64,000 nucleotides of DNA from Xiphias gladius. Lineage: Eukaryota; Chordata; Actinopteri; Istiophoriformes; Xiphiidae. This document shows, one piece after another, positions 1 to 12,494 of the stretch. The stretch spans positions 24,673,948-24,737,947 of the forward strand of contig NC_053403.1 of NCBI RefSeq assembly GCF_016859285.1, in the 5' to 3' direction. Every line of letters begins with the position of its first letter. The stretch's first letter is position 1. The position numbers and the translations under genes were made by a program. Under the pieces are notes generated by a model. The model ran no database searches. It saw only the letters and a list, made by a program, of their open reading frames with translations, and had not been told where the DNA came from.

Positions 1-1479
1 ACATGCACCGACCAGACCGATCATATACCCCTGAATCTCGTTAACGCGCCAGTGTGGTTTGGTATGGTGCTGCATGTGATGTGTGTTGTCCATGCTGAGT
101 TCTGAGCTGTCATTTACCAAGTGAATTACCCCCCGGGACAATAGATCTTTTTTTTTTTTTTGTGCATTCAGGGATGCAGCGGAGAGTCAACTGAATAAAT
201 CAGAGTTTCCTCCCTCCGCTTATGGGCTTTTAAGAAGAAGTGTAATGCTTTAACTTTCATGATGGGAGCTGGAACATCTTTCTTTTACACATACCTAATT
301 GCAAAAATAGCATAACTGTAATGGAAGCGCTATCAAATCCATCAAATTGCATTGGCTGAATCAAATTGTATTGACTGCACTACCTGTGTAATATCTAGCT
401 AATATCTCGGGGCACTGCCTTAATGATTGCGTGTGGAGATGAGCACTGAATCAGTATCAGCAGCAGAGATACAGAGATACAGCACATCTCCCACCTTCAA
501 TGCCCCGTCAACCAACCCGAAGTCGCTCGACAGCAGGTCTTTATGTCCTTTTGCTCATGTGTCTTCCAGCCCCTCAGGCTGTGGCCTGATGATGAGTGTC
601 ATGTGCAGGAGTTCAAACAATTGGTCCTTCTGTTGCGACTGAAGTGGTGCTCTGCTTCCAACGTGTTTACCTGCTCCAGGCTTTATCTCTTGACAACCTT
701 CACCTAAACTCAAGCTTACGAACGCGCCTGAGATCAAACGGCCAGTCAAATATTAACCTGTGTATGCTTTAAACTTGTGAAGGTTTTTTTTGGACTGATT
801 TGATCCACGTAATGTTGTTTTTCTATAACTTAAGTTGCTAAAGCAGGCCAGAGGTCCTATTTGTAGGATATACTGTGAGAGCTACTTGAAAAAAAAAACA
901 GGCTGGGACGATACCTAGGTGGGATTCAGCTGGGACAATGACAAGAATATACAGAAAAAGCAAGACCGTGTATCTTTCCAAATAAAGAAATAACACGGTT
1001 TTACAGTACAAATGAAAAGCTGAATTTGCCAACAATAAAATGCACCCGTAATCAATCGAATAAACTCAGAGGTCTTGCTGCTACAGCCTTACGTGGTCTG
1101 GTATGACCAGTAGCTTATGGTAGCTGAAGTTAGTAAATTTTATATTGGTGTGTAACTGTCGTTACTGAGTCGAGTGACTGACTTTATGATCTTCTTCTGC
1201 TATTGTTACACTACATTTGCATTTACCATTACCCTGCAGCCACCAAATGGCCATTGTTGCGCAAAGGTTACACAGAATCGCTTTAATGAAGGACTATTAT
1301 TCACATTTTAAACGGCAATCAACTGATGGAGACAAATCACATATACTGTACTTACATGCACTGTTTCTTGGCCAGGCAACCAGTGGAGACTCCTGAAAGT
1401 TACTGCTCACCGTCATTTCTACACTTTGTTTTTGTGTGAATTAAACAAACGAGATTCCAGTCTGGCTAAAAGAAAAGCT

Positions 1480-1592
1480 GCTGACTGTATCTTCGTAGCT
1501 AACGGGCCGACATGAGAGTGGTGCCGATCCTCTCATGAGACTCTCTGTCAGAAACAAATAAGCGTATTTCCCAAAGTGTTCAACTTTTGGGG
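1480..1592. repeat. Teleost interspersed repeat fragment (right part)
   Basis: The sequence around 1500-1590 contains CGACATGAGAGTGGTGCCG and ATAAGCGTATTTCCCAAAGT. I recognise these from a short interspersed repeat common in perciform-type fish genomes, which typically runs from a TAGCTGTTTCCCCCTG segment through a GCTAAGCTA segment to this end. A left part of what seems to be the same family sits at 49720-49800. The family name is not known to me, and the call rests on memory of the repeat, not on an alignment. Confidence 0.45.
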
Positions 1593-1622
1593 TTTTTTTT
1601 ACTTTTTTTTTTTTTTTTTTTT
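1590..1622. repeat. Poly(T) tracts
   Basis: There is a run of T (8 nt), then AC, then a second run of about 20 T. Such a tract is compatible with the tail of a retroposed element in minus orientation, but no element body is visible beside it. Confidence 0.8.
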
Positions 1623-4600
1623 ACCTGGCTTTTAGCAGTGACACCATTTAAACGGGCTTCTCTTTTTACGTTAAAGACACTATACGTAAGAATGTGAAGC
1701 ATCTGACATATACTGACTGAGAATCTTCACAGACATCTAACCTGAAAGTAGCACTTTGCATTGAGCTGCAAAGAAGCAGGACGAGGCAGAAGAAATCCAA
1801 AGTGTGAAAAACTAGAGAGCGAAAGGAGAGGGGAAGGCTTCACACAGAGAGTCCTTCCTCTAGGATCGGATCAAGCTTCACTGGGTTCGGTCTCAAAGGA
1901 CAGGCCGCCTTACAGCTGTAAGTCAGGCCGGGGGCAAAGACTCTTTGGCGCTACTGAAAAATAATGTCATTTATGATCCCTCTCGACTCGAAAAGAGTGT
2001 GCGAGCATCGGCAAGAGAAAATAACTGTACTACCTCTTGTTAATATGTGGAACATCCAGTCCGCGTTGCACAAGCACACCGGGGTCAGGGTCATATTTCT
2101 TGTCAGTAGATTTATGGATACCACGCTTCATCTAATGTTGTTGGCAGAGGCAGGTCAAACTCCAACCAATTACTGGCACGTCAGCTGCTTGGCTGCAGTG
2201 TAGTCTGTTATGAGCCTGTGGGTGATTGTGAAACACGTCTCCTAGCCACCCCGCACGCAGTGTGGCAGGCTCTCACCGGCAGTGACACTGAAACAATATT
2301 TTCAGCTACTTTCAACCGTACAGTCGCTGTGTCATGTTCACATCTAGGCACAAAATATCAGCTTCAGCTATCTCGCTTCCCTTTACGTTTTCCTTTGATA
2401 CTGAGGAAAAATGATATCCAGCAAAAACACGGGCACGCCACTCCTTGTTATTGACATAGGAGTCAATCAACCACATGGGGTCAGGTTTCTTCCGATTGGT
2501 CAAGACGGCATCATGAAGCACTCTAAACTCTCTGCTACGACATTAGATGACTGGCAAGCGGTTTTAAAGGCATGTGGCCCAGGAGTAACCCCATCTGGCA
2601 TTCCCACAGGGAGGGAAGCTGAGCCTGCTACACCGGTTTGAAGGCCACTGACCTGACAGTTCAGACTGGTCTATGAGCTGGATCTCCCCGCCCCAGCCTT
2701 ATGCACTGTGATTGGTTGATTAAAAATTCCACTTTTTGTGCACGTTATCTGCGGCACTAGAAAAGATAACACCTGCCATGTGAGTGCTGAGGACGTCAAG
2801 CAGCCTGTCACGAATAACTTGTCTTACACAGAATGTGTCCCATTTGCGAAATGCATCAAGATCCCACTTGGTTTTTTTCGAACGTACTCATGTCACAAGA
2901 CCAGAGAAGTGCATCTGGCATTTTGTCTCATACAGGATTTTATCGAAGGAAGCTTTTCAGTGGTTTTCTTTAGTGTTGATAATGTGACAGGACAGGCCTG
3001 AATGCTGTAAAGAAAATAGGGGATTTCTTCCATTGGAGATATGATCATCCTGCTTAGGCAAAAACGTGCCTTGCAGCACAAGTTTGCAATATGCTTTGTG
3101 TTTAAATCTCCTTATGGTTAATCATGAGACTAATTCTAAAGCCATCAACCAGTTTAGTGTTAGTTAATTATACGACACTGAGCTTTGCAGGTCTGTAAAG
3201 AAGTAATTTACTGCCTTATCAGAACAGAAAATTGACTTAAACAATAAACCATACGGTAAAGCATACAAACTACTGACAGTAATTAGGCTGCATGATAAAT
3301 AATGCACGCTGCAGTCACTGCCATGTTGTGGCAGAGGTCAACTACAGCTTCTCCAGATGAACTGTCACAGCTACAGTATGTCTGCATCAGGTCAGAAGTA
3401 ATCCAGGGTCATATTCAGCTGAATAGGCATCAGTCGTTTTTCATTGTGTTTCCAGCTGGAGTCCATTAACAGCCAGGTTGTGGTTCCCAGAATGAAAGGA
3501 CACACATACTAATTTAATTACAACGGGACTCAAGGGAGATTTTAATTTCTGGAGGAATTTCAAATGCCACCACAAACTGACCTGCTGTGACAGGTGAATT
3601 CTCCTCTTTAAGGCGCCTTTCACCAGGAAATGGACTTTCTGTTGGAACCCATAGAGTGGTCGTGACCAAAAGGTGTTCAGTATTCAGTTACAAATTTTTG
3701 GTTTATTATTTGGACTACAAAAATAGGAATAAGGACGTTGTAGGACATTAACTTGACTGATTCAAAAAGAAGACAATGGAACTTCCATATAAGTTACTGA
3801 GGAGCTGGTAATTGATACTGCAACATTCCTGTGACTGCTCGCATTTCGTTGAACATATAAAGACCCCAAACACAGATTATTCTTTTAATAACTTATCCAT
3901 TTTGAGTTGTGTAGTATCATACGTTTTTCATCACTTAAACGTACAAAATACGAGTTTATGAAAGAAAAAAAGTCATTTCAAGTCGAGGTAGTTTGTGAGC
4001 AGTTTGAATATGAGACACGTGAGTTGGTTTGTCTCCGTTGGGTCTCACAATGCTGGGAGCTCAGATGGGTTTTCAGTGTGTAACCACCTGTATTTCAGTC
4101 CCACAGACAGACGTGCTGTCAAGAAATATGCAGTGCTATTTGTACCAGTGAAGAACACAAGTATGGAGATACCTATGACTGCACTTTAAAGAGCAAACAC
4201 TAAACCGTAAATGAACAACTAGGGATTTGGTAATCGCTCCATTTTATGTGGGATGATTACTCGGTCTCTTAATGCTTGCTCCTTTTGATTACATACGTAC
4301 AGATTGCCCCCATTGGGGTGAATAAAGGAGGACATCAGGCAGAGCCACAACAACACTGGATCACAACACTCACACACTGTTCCAGCCTTCAAAGGTCAAC
4401 CCCATACTTTCCAGCTATAGTGTCTGCTAACTTCTGCAGAACGGAAACATCCGAGCCACTTGGCTTTTTAATGTCACTAGTTAGAGGTAACGCAGTTTCA
4501 TATCTTACGCACAGCAGAGCCAGTGCCTTACATGTCTGAGATAAGAGTCCCACCCCGGTATAGAAGTTGTGCCCTAAACATGCACCATGTCATGAGAAAC

Positions 4601-4698
4601 ATGGCACGATGAAAGTAAAAGCTGTATCCATAAATCCTCAGTTGGTTTACATGGAGATGTCTCCACAGCAGTGCCTACTCTATTATCCCTACAGCACT

Positions 4699-4746
4699 GT
4701 ACACTGATCAGCCACAGCATTAAACCTGGTAATTGCTGATAACAAA
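4699..4746. repeat. Possible end of a teleost DNA-transposon-like repeat
   Basis: TACACTGATCAGCCACAGCA followed by TTAAACC resembles the terminus (ACACTGATCAGCCATAACATTAAAACC) of a repeat often seen in fish introns. Only about 45 bases are recognisable. The assignment is from memory and is tentative. The perfect hairpin at 4806 follows 60 bases later and might belong to the same element. Confidence 0.35.
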
Positions 4747-4805
4747 TCAATTCTGTGTACGCGCAGACAGCAGATGGAGAGGACGGGCCGAGGGCTGCAA
4801 GTGTT

Positions 4806-4857
4806 GGTCTGTCTTCAGACGGCAGTTTCTCTTGAAACTGCCGTCTGAAGACAGACC
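4806..4857. repeat. Perfect 24-bp inverted repeat with 4-nt loop
   Basis: The arm at 4806-4829 (begins GGTCTGTCTTCAGACGG) is an exact reverse complement of the arm at 4834-4857 (ends GTCTGAAGACAGACC). They are separated by the four bases TCTT. Each arm also contains its own small palindrome, GTCTTCAGAC. A transcript would fold into a perfect stem-loop on either strand. The stem is shorter than a usual pre-miRNA hairpin. It lies in slc16a10 intron 1, close to a repeat-like end. Confidence 0.95.
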
Positions 4858-5134
4858 GAGTGTGCAGATAGGCGAGGTCATGTCCTGAGCAAGGGATATG
4901 GTGTGTAGTTCCTCTTCCAAAACACTGTCACTGTCATGTGAAGAAGACGAACAAATCGTCAGGGAATACTGGACAGGAAAACTAAACTACAGGTGGATAT
5001 AAGAAGGAGTAAATCATATTAGTCCTACTTAGATCAACTACAAGTTCATTTGCTATTGGCCTGATGGTATTTTTTAACGTTCATACAATGAATCTATCAG
5101 TCCTTTTGAGTAAATTTTTCATTCCATAAAATGC

Positions 5135-5160
5135 AAAAAAAAAAAAAAAAAAAAAAAAAA
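5135..5160. repeat. Poly(A) tract, 26 nt
   Basis: An uninterrupted A run lies in slc16a10 intron 1. No retroelement body is recognised directly upstream. Confidence 0.9.
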
Positions 5161-7191
5161 GGAAAAAATCCCCATCGCATGTTCTGAGGGGTGATGGTGA
5201 CCAGTTCAAAAGACTTTTTTGTCCAACCAAAAAGTCCAAAACCTACAATTACCTGACAATAACATAAAAAAAGAGAAAAGTTGCAAATTGAGAAGCCAGA
5301 ACAAGTGAATGTTTCACACTTTTCCCTATAATGAAATGACTTTTTCAGTGATTTGTCATAAATTTTCTGTAACATCGACTAATCAAATTAAAAATGATTC
5401 AAATAATAGCAATAATTGAACTTAGTCACTTGTTATATGGTATATCTATTTGTTATATCTATTTGGTATATCCTTTCTAAAAAGTTTGGGGGACTTGAGA
5501 AGAACACATTTCAAAAATGTCTTCTGTCTGGTCAGAACTGAACAGAAGATATTAAAAAAAGTGCAGCTGTTTTCACGGGCAGTGTAGACAGACCTTCATG
5601 TGTTTCATTTTATGTCTAAAATATTCCCTTATTTGTCTTAGAACTATCTTTGCCTTTTTACTCGCCATGTTGTCATTATTTCCTATCATAGCAGCTCACC
5701 TCAATAATGAGAATATGATTACGAGAGAGAGGAATCACGCCGATCAAATTATTCGTCCGGCTGTAGGTCATGCCCAAACATCACCAGGACGTCTCCCAAA
5801 GATATTCGGATCCCGCTGCACTGACAGTCTTAACAGCGCTTGTTACGGCGCTATAATCACTTTTAGTTCTGTCAATTAAGAGCCATACTTTCTTCTTGGT
5901 CATACTGAGATAAAAACACCAATGCCAAAAGGAAAGGGATTCCATTATAATGATTCATGATGTTTATCAGGTCTTTCTGGCTTCTAATTCTGGCCGTCAA
6001 AGTGGCGGGCCCCTCCCACTTCCTCTTGCCATTCTTGGAACTTCTTCCACGCCGGTGTCCAACTTCAAAACCACTTCACTAGCCGATTAATGCCCGTCAT
6101 TCCACGGCTCAAGACAGGAAGACCTGCTGGAGGCAGTGGTTGACATGGCTAAAGTGGCACTTCACGTTAACTCTGGGAACAAGCAAACAGGTTCTGGAAC
6201 AACACCCAGATGACTGTGCGCTTATGTCAGGAGTTATGTCAGGAAAAAAATGCCTAAATCCCAACCCCTGTCATCATCACAAGAGCATGAGAACAAGAGC
6301 CAGTGTAAACTTAACCCTCTAAAGCTAAACTTTACATCCTTGGTGTCAGGCACATTTTCCGTTTCAGCTGCAGATCTTTAATCCAAAAAAGGGGGATATT
6401 GCCACAGTTCTGTATCATACTATTGGGTTTTGTGGAGGTTTCAATATCACCACTGATCTAGACTTCACACACACAGACAACTGAGAAAACCCAGGCAACC
6501 CAACAGTTGCAAAGGCTTATACCAAGGTGGCGATGTCACACTGCAGAAGACAGAGCTTTTTATCTTCTGCTGGTATGACATAAGGGAAGCAAAGCTGACA
6601 GACGTTCCGAAAAAGGTGTGCGGTGAGTGGATCCTGGACATGACACAGCAAGTAGAACGATCAGGGAGATTTTAACACTACAGCGCTGACTGAATGAAGC
6701 TTTGACAGCCAGACTCTGAGAGGTTGGGGTGGGGAATGACTGCCGGGAATGATGCAGCTCTCATCTCGGATTCCGATATAAGAGCACCAAGGAGAAGACG
6801 ACACATCGTACGTGGAGACTCACAAACACATTTTTACAACCATAACCACTTGGTTTCAAACACTGTCTCCGAGAGGTGAGAAAACCACATTCCCACACGC
6901 GCGCACGGCCATTTGGGGCCGGTGACCAAGTCTGCCATTGTGGTAGAGGTGCAAACAAATAGGTCAACCGTGTCGAGATTGTAAAATCGATCAGTTATCG
7001 CTCTGAAAGTTCGCTGTTTTTCAGTCTCATTCCCACAAATAGTAATTCTTGAGGATCATTCGACCACACGTCGCCGGGCGAGCTGTAGGGACAGTCCTTC
7101 AGTCCACAAAGTTTCAAGCTTTGTTTATGGCGAGCTAGAGCTTTTGGCTGCAGCACAGAGATGTGATCGGATGACACGTTGACATATTTGC

Positions 7192-7213
7192 AAAAAAAAA
7201 AAAAAAAAAAAAA
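7192..7213. repeat. Poly(A) tract, 22 nt
   Basis: An uninterrupted A run lies in slc16a10 intron 1. No element body is recognised beside it. Confidence 0.9.
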
Positions 7214-9947
7214 GAGATGAGTATCAACTTCATATCTTCTTCGCATTCTCAAAAAGGCATGCATAGGGTGTGATTGTTAGCATAGTTAAGTGAATAGGAA
7301 GTGAAGCAAACTAAAGATGCGTAGGAGGTGGAATACAGAAAGATAAAAAACACTTAATATGAAAATAAGAGCGCTGGGATAGAACCTGTTACTTCTGAGC
7401 AAAATCCAGATCTCTCAACTTTTTTCTTGTAAACGAACTAAAGTTTTGTTTACATTCAATATAACTCAACAAAAACGCACTGCGCAACCTTGAGCTCTGA
7501 CAAAAGTGTTGAATGCATTTCATTTCTCATTAAGCACCGCCAAGGCCATTTTCTAAAGCATTTTACATCCTGCACTGTGCACATCCATGTTTCGGAGCTT
7601 GCAGTCGTCTTCTTACCCGTCTTTGTTGGCACATTACTGCCACCTGTAGATCAGTGGAATACTGGGACATCATTGGCAGGACTGTGTATCACATCAAACA
7701 ATATAAACATAACGTGACATAATGCATTATAACATATAGAAAATGAATTTCAATTGCGTGTCCATATGTGAGCCGTCTCGACTTCTAATCTGCTTGACAT
7801 ACAGGTGCGTGGAGGAAAGGTCAAAGATTCTGGGGCTTTCTGTAGTGAATCACAGTATCGGTCTACATGGCAACCCTGTCACCAGACCAGAACATCTCTA
7901 TTGGACGGTTCTGCTAAATGAACACGCTCCGTTGATTCCAGTGCCAACTTTTTTTTTTTAAATCCTCACTTTCGACAATATCAGTAGCTGGTGAACACCA
8001 ACTACCTAAAAACGCCCAACAGCGCTGCAGTCAAGAACACCTTTGTCCAAACCACATGGATTCCAAAACCAGGTTCAAAGGTTTCAAGAGACCTAAACGA
8101 TTACATAACATGCTTGACTTGAACCAGATCCAAAGGCTGAGTGTGTCCTATTTCATGGCGCAAAGGGAAAAAAGAAGAAAAACTAATGTGACTAATGAAA
8201 AAACTAATGTGGCTATGGGAATATAGAGGCTAACTTACCTGCTTCATTATTACATTTATTCAATTGGATTTTATTGGAAGTTATGGAACGGCAGTTATGA
8301 AAAAAAAAAACCCACTCGCATTCTTTACTTAACTCATTTGTTTTTCTCATCTCTGTTGCCTCCAGTCACGATCACTATGATAATTCCAGGTTCACTGGAT
8401 CGAGACAGTCCCCTATTAAAGGAGAAGAGGCATAAAAGGTGGGCAAATAAATGCCCTGACTATCCAATGACGTCTCGTCCAAGAGTTCGGTTAGTAGCCT
8501 GGAGTTATCTTTAGCAGCAAAGCCGTGCCCTGAGCCTTGGCGGTGGGTGGTGTGCACTGGGGTGAGGTGGGGTGGGGTGAGGTGAGTGGAACCTTTTGAT
8601 AACAGACAGGCACAAATGTATTGGATCTACGTGGATGTGTGTGGACTCGTCTGTGAGACGTTGAAGACTGTGAACACGGCTTATCACAAAAAAAGCCCTG
8701 AGGAGGCCAGGGTGACCTTTTTACTGCCTCACGGCACAAGGCAACCACCTGTGAGGTTCGGGGCCAGGTCCTCAGAGAGGACTTCTCTCTTGAAATGGAA
8801 GCTCTTGCCAACAGGAATTTTCAAGATCTGCTAAGTCGCACAGTGTCTCTCCACCTTGCTCAATAGAGGGGAGACGGTGTGGAGGCGTCTCTTCTCCCTC
8901 ACACTCTCCTACTCCACCCACGCACCTGTCACAAAGATGGTGGCGGTATGCGAGAGATTTTCGATGACCGACAAAAGGCGATCAATAAAACTCAGTAACA
9001 TCACAGTACTAGCACTGCTGCTACTTGCACTCTTGCAACATTATGTCTTTACCGCACATTTCTGTAAAAACGTTGCTTTATTTGTAGTGGCCGAAGGGGG
9101 GGTGAATGGGCGACCTCTGTCCCTGTCGCCGCAGCTGCCGGGATGGGGGGGATTTCCCGGACCTCTAAGTTATGTGGTTCATCGGTGGCTGCTCTGGCGT
9201 GAACATCTGCTTCACGTCTTCCCCCTTGAAGGCCGAGAAAGCAGGATATCGGTGGAACGGGAGGAGCGAAACGCAGGGCCCGGTTCACAGCGCGACAACC
9301 GTAGAGGTCTACTCTTGCTAAGGTGCCAACCAGTAGCACCAGCAACAGGTGGTCGGAGTCGCAGTAGAACGACACGTTACTCGTCGGCGAAGTTTCTCTC
9401 CCTCTCTCTCACACACACACAGAGGAAATTTTTTTCTCTGTGACCTTTTCCTTGACCCCCCTCCCCAGTCTGCTATCTACAGTAACCACCGAATGACTTA
9501 CACAGGCTTTTCATGGAAGTGAACACAGAGAAACATGGGAACTCTCTCATTCACATTCACTGTGCGGGTTTTGACTTCACACAGAAAGAGTGGGCACAGA
9601 CTGTCGACCCTTTAACATCCTCTACGCCCCTTATTGCTATTTACTTAACTGCCCCACAAGAAGCACAACATGCCGCCTGCTCCATGGCTGGTAAAGTGAA
9701 AATGAAATAAAGGAGATGGCAGAGCGTGGCCACAGGCAGTGGCGGCAAAACTGGTTTACCCGACGCGAAGGTGAATCGCCGGTTTGTGGGCCTCGAGTCT
9801 CTGGAAGCATGCGGCAGCTGCCGGGACCACCGCTGGCTTTCAGACAGGAACCAGCACAGCCACTGGCCAGTACCGGGCCGTTTCCTGGCGGGACACCGAG
9901 CGTCCCCGCACCGCTGCGCCCTTCAGCCACGCGCGCTCTCCCTCTCA

Positions 9948-10830
<883 letters not shown>

Positions 10831-10979
10831 TGCGGCTGATTGGACACTGTCATATACCCGTGATGACCACATACTGCACGACTAGTCATAAAACACCGAT
10901 ATGTACGCAGGCTGAGGAGCCATCCCCCCCGGCAGCGGCCTTACTGCTGTCATGAGGTCTCAGTTCCCCTTCCCAGCTG

Positions 10980-10980
<1 letters not shown>

Positions 10981-11032
<52 letters not shown>
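10981..11032. repeat. (CA)n microsatellite
   Basis: About 26 uninterrupted CA units lie between the slc16a10 promoter and the rpf2 3' end. It is likely polymorphic. Confidence 0.97.
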
Positions 11033-11033
<1 letters not shown>

Positions 11034-11161
11034 CGAGCAGCCGTGCAGATCCGTGCGGCGGCCGGAGAATTGAAGGAAAAGTGGGCGAGATGTGAGTGAG
11101 TTGTGGCTGGACATCACAAGACAACGAATCCAGGAAAAAAAAAAAAAAAAAATGCAGACAC

Positions 11162-11167
11162 TTTATT
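11162..11167 (-). terminator. rpf2: Possible distal rpf2 poly(A) signal
   Basis: AATAAA on the minus strand (TTTATT on plus), about 1.14 kb past the rpf2 stop codon. A more proximal signal exists at 11932-11937. Which one is used cannot be told from sequence. Confidence 0.35.
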
Positions 11168-11931
11168 TAATAGAATCGCTTTCAGAGGTTAGCCGACATC
11201 CGAGCAGGGCAATTTGATTACAAAACTAGGAGGATCCATATACTCGGTAAATAGTCTTAAATGGGACTGATCGAACAAACGCGGAGTGCGTGCGATTTCT
11301 GGCCACCCAGTCTACTCGGATGGCGGCAGATCAGAGTGTTAAAGTGGATTTAACTCGTTATTAAAACATTATTACATTAGAGAGTTTTAGTCTAACTACT
11401 CCTGTAGTTAGACAGATAGAGGAACAGGTCATATATGGAGGATAACAAACTCTGTGGTGTTACAGTCTTATGAGATTTCGGCATTTTAGAAAACACTACA
11501 TGATTTTCAGCACAGTGTCAAAGCGACCATGTCCCACAAAGATTTAATACCTACATTCAAACTTTTATTATTACATAGACAAAATATCATATAAAAACGT
11601 TATCATCTGCAGAAACAAAGCTGGATTTCCCTAAAGTTCAAGTCTAACGGTCAGGAAGCAGCATCCGGGTTTAATTGCCGATCCTCGGAATTATGCGCAT
11701 GGCCGCTTTCTACTCATCCCAAATCCCATAAATGCTAAAAGACAGAGTCCACAGAAATACATTTAAAGATCAATTTTTAAAAAAACTGCACGTATATGCA
11801 CTCTGATCTACTCCCTCTGAGTTTCAAAACAATGATGAGATCATCCATAGACCCAACAGTGAACACAGGAAACCTTTTTTTTTTTTTTTAAATTAAAGCT
11901 CTCAAACAGCCCCAAAAAGTGGAGAGACAAT

Positions 11932-11937
11932 TTTATT
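11932..11937 (-). terminator. rpf2: Possible proximal rpf2 poly(A) signal
   Basis: AATAAA on the minus strand, 370 bases past the rpf2 stop. It would give a short 3' UTR typical of a ribosome-biogenesis housekeeping gene. Confidence 0.45.
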
Positions 11938-12211
11938 TCCTTTACAGTGAGTGCTGCAGGTGAAATTTCCTTTTTGCACGCTTCAACTTATAAAAGAAAT
12001 CGGCTGATAATTCAGTAGACAGATAACATTTGTTAGGACAACTGAGCTGACACGTTCATTACACACCAGACAAAGAACCATCTGAATGTCACATGGGAAA
12101 ATACAAATGAGAAAGGCCATAATAGATCTGGACCCCGATTGCCCGGTGGCAACTCACACGCCAAGTCCATACACAGTACTGATAGGCGCGTGGTCGCTCT
12201 TCTGAACGAGT

Positions 12212-12260
12212 TGACTGTCCAGTACCAAAGTGATGGACACTGACCTGTACTGGACAGTCA
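12212..12260 (-). other. rpf2: Stem-loop in rpf2 3' UTR
   Basis: A perfect 14-bp inverted repeat, TGACTGTCCAGTAC at 12212-12225 and its exact complement at 12247-12260, encloses a 21-nt loop. It begins about 48 nt after the rpf2 stop codon. If the 3' UTR is transcribed as inferred, the mRNA carries this hairpin. No known element is recognised. Confidence 0.85.
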
Positions 12261-12308
12261 CCCACATGCACAGATGGTGAAAGCAGTCCAGCAGACCCAT
12301 CTCAGACC

Positions 12309-12494
12309 TCAGCTCTCTACCCTGGCCGCTTTGGGTGCCTGTCCATCCTGCTCTTCGGCGACCACCTCTCCCTTCCTCTTCCTCAGGCCCTTCATCTTGC
12401 GTGTGTGCAGCTTTGACAGGTCCTGTTTCTGCATGTGCACCCGACCAAACTTGGTACCGAAGGCGTCGTGGGAAATGTTCTTCTTCTTCTTGGG
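12309..12494 (-). CDS. rpf2: rpf2 coding exon 10 (last)
   Basis: It encodes the 61-residue basic C-terminal tail beginning PKKKKNISHDAFGTKFGRVH and ending RVES, then TGA at 12309-12311. The acceptor reads TTTCAG/CCC. The tail is rich in Lys and Arg, as expected for a nucleolar RNA-binding extension. Confidence 0.95.
   Translation of the reverse strand, partial: PKKKKNISHDAFGTKFGRVHMQKQDLSKLHTRKMKGLRKRKGEVVAEEQDGQAPKAARVES

Noticed and set aside
4806..4857. Hairpin as a microRNA precursor
   Set aside because: The stem is 24 bp with a 4-nt loop, shorter than usual precursors, and perfect pairing is atypical. Kept only as an unexplained hairpin.
8856..9443. 195-codon plus-strand open frame as a gene
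   Set aside because: No recognisable domain, heavy low complexity, overlapped by a 108-codon frame on the other strand. It lies in the CpG-rich zone where long chance frames are expected.
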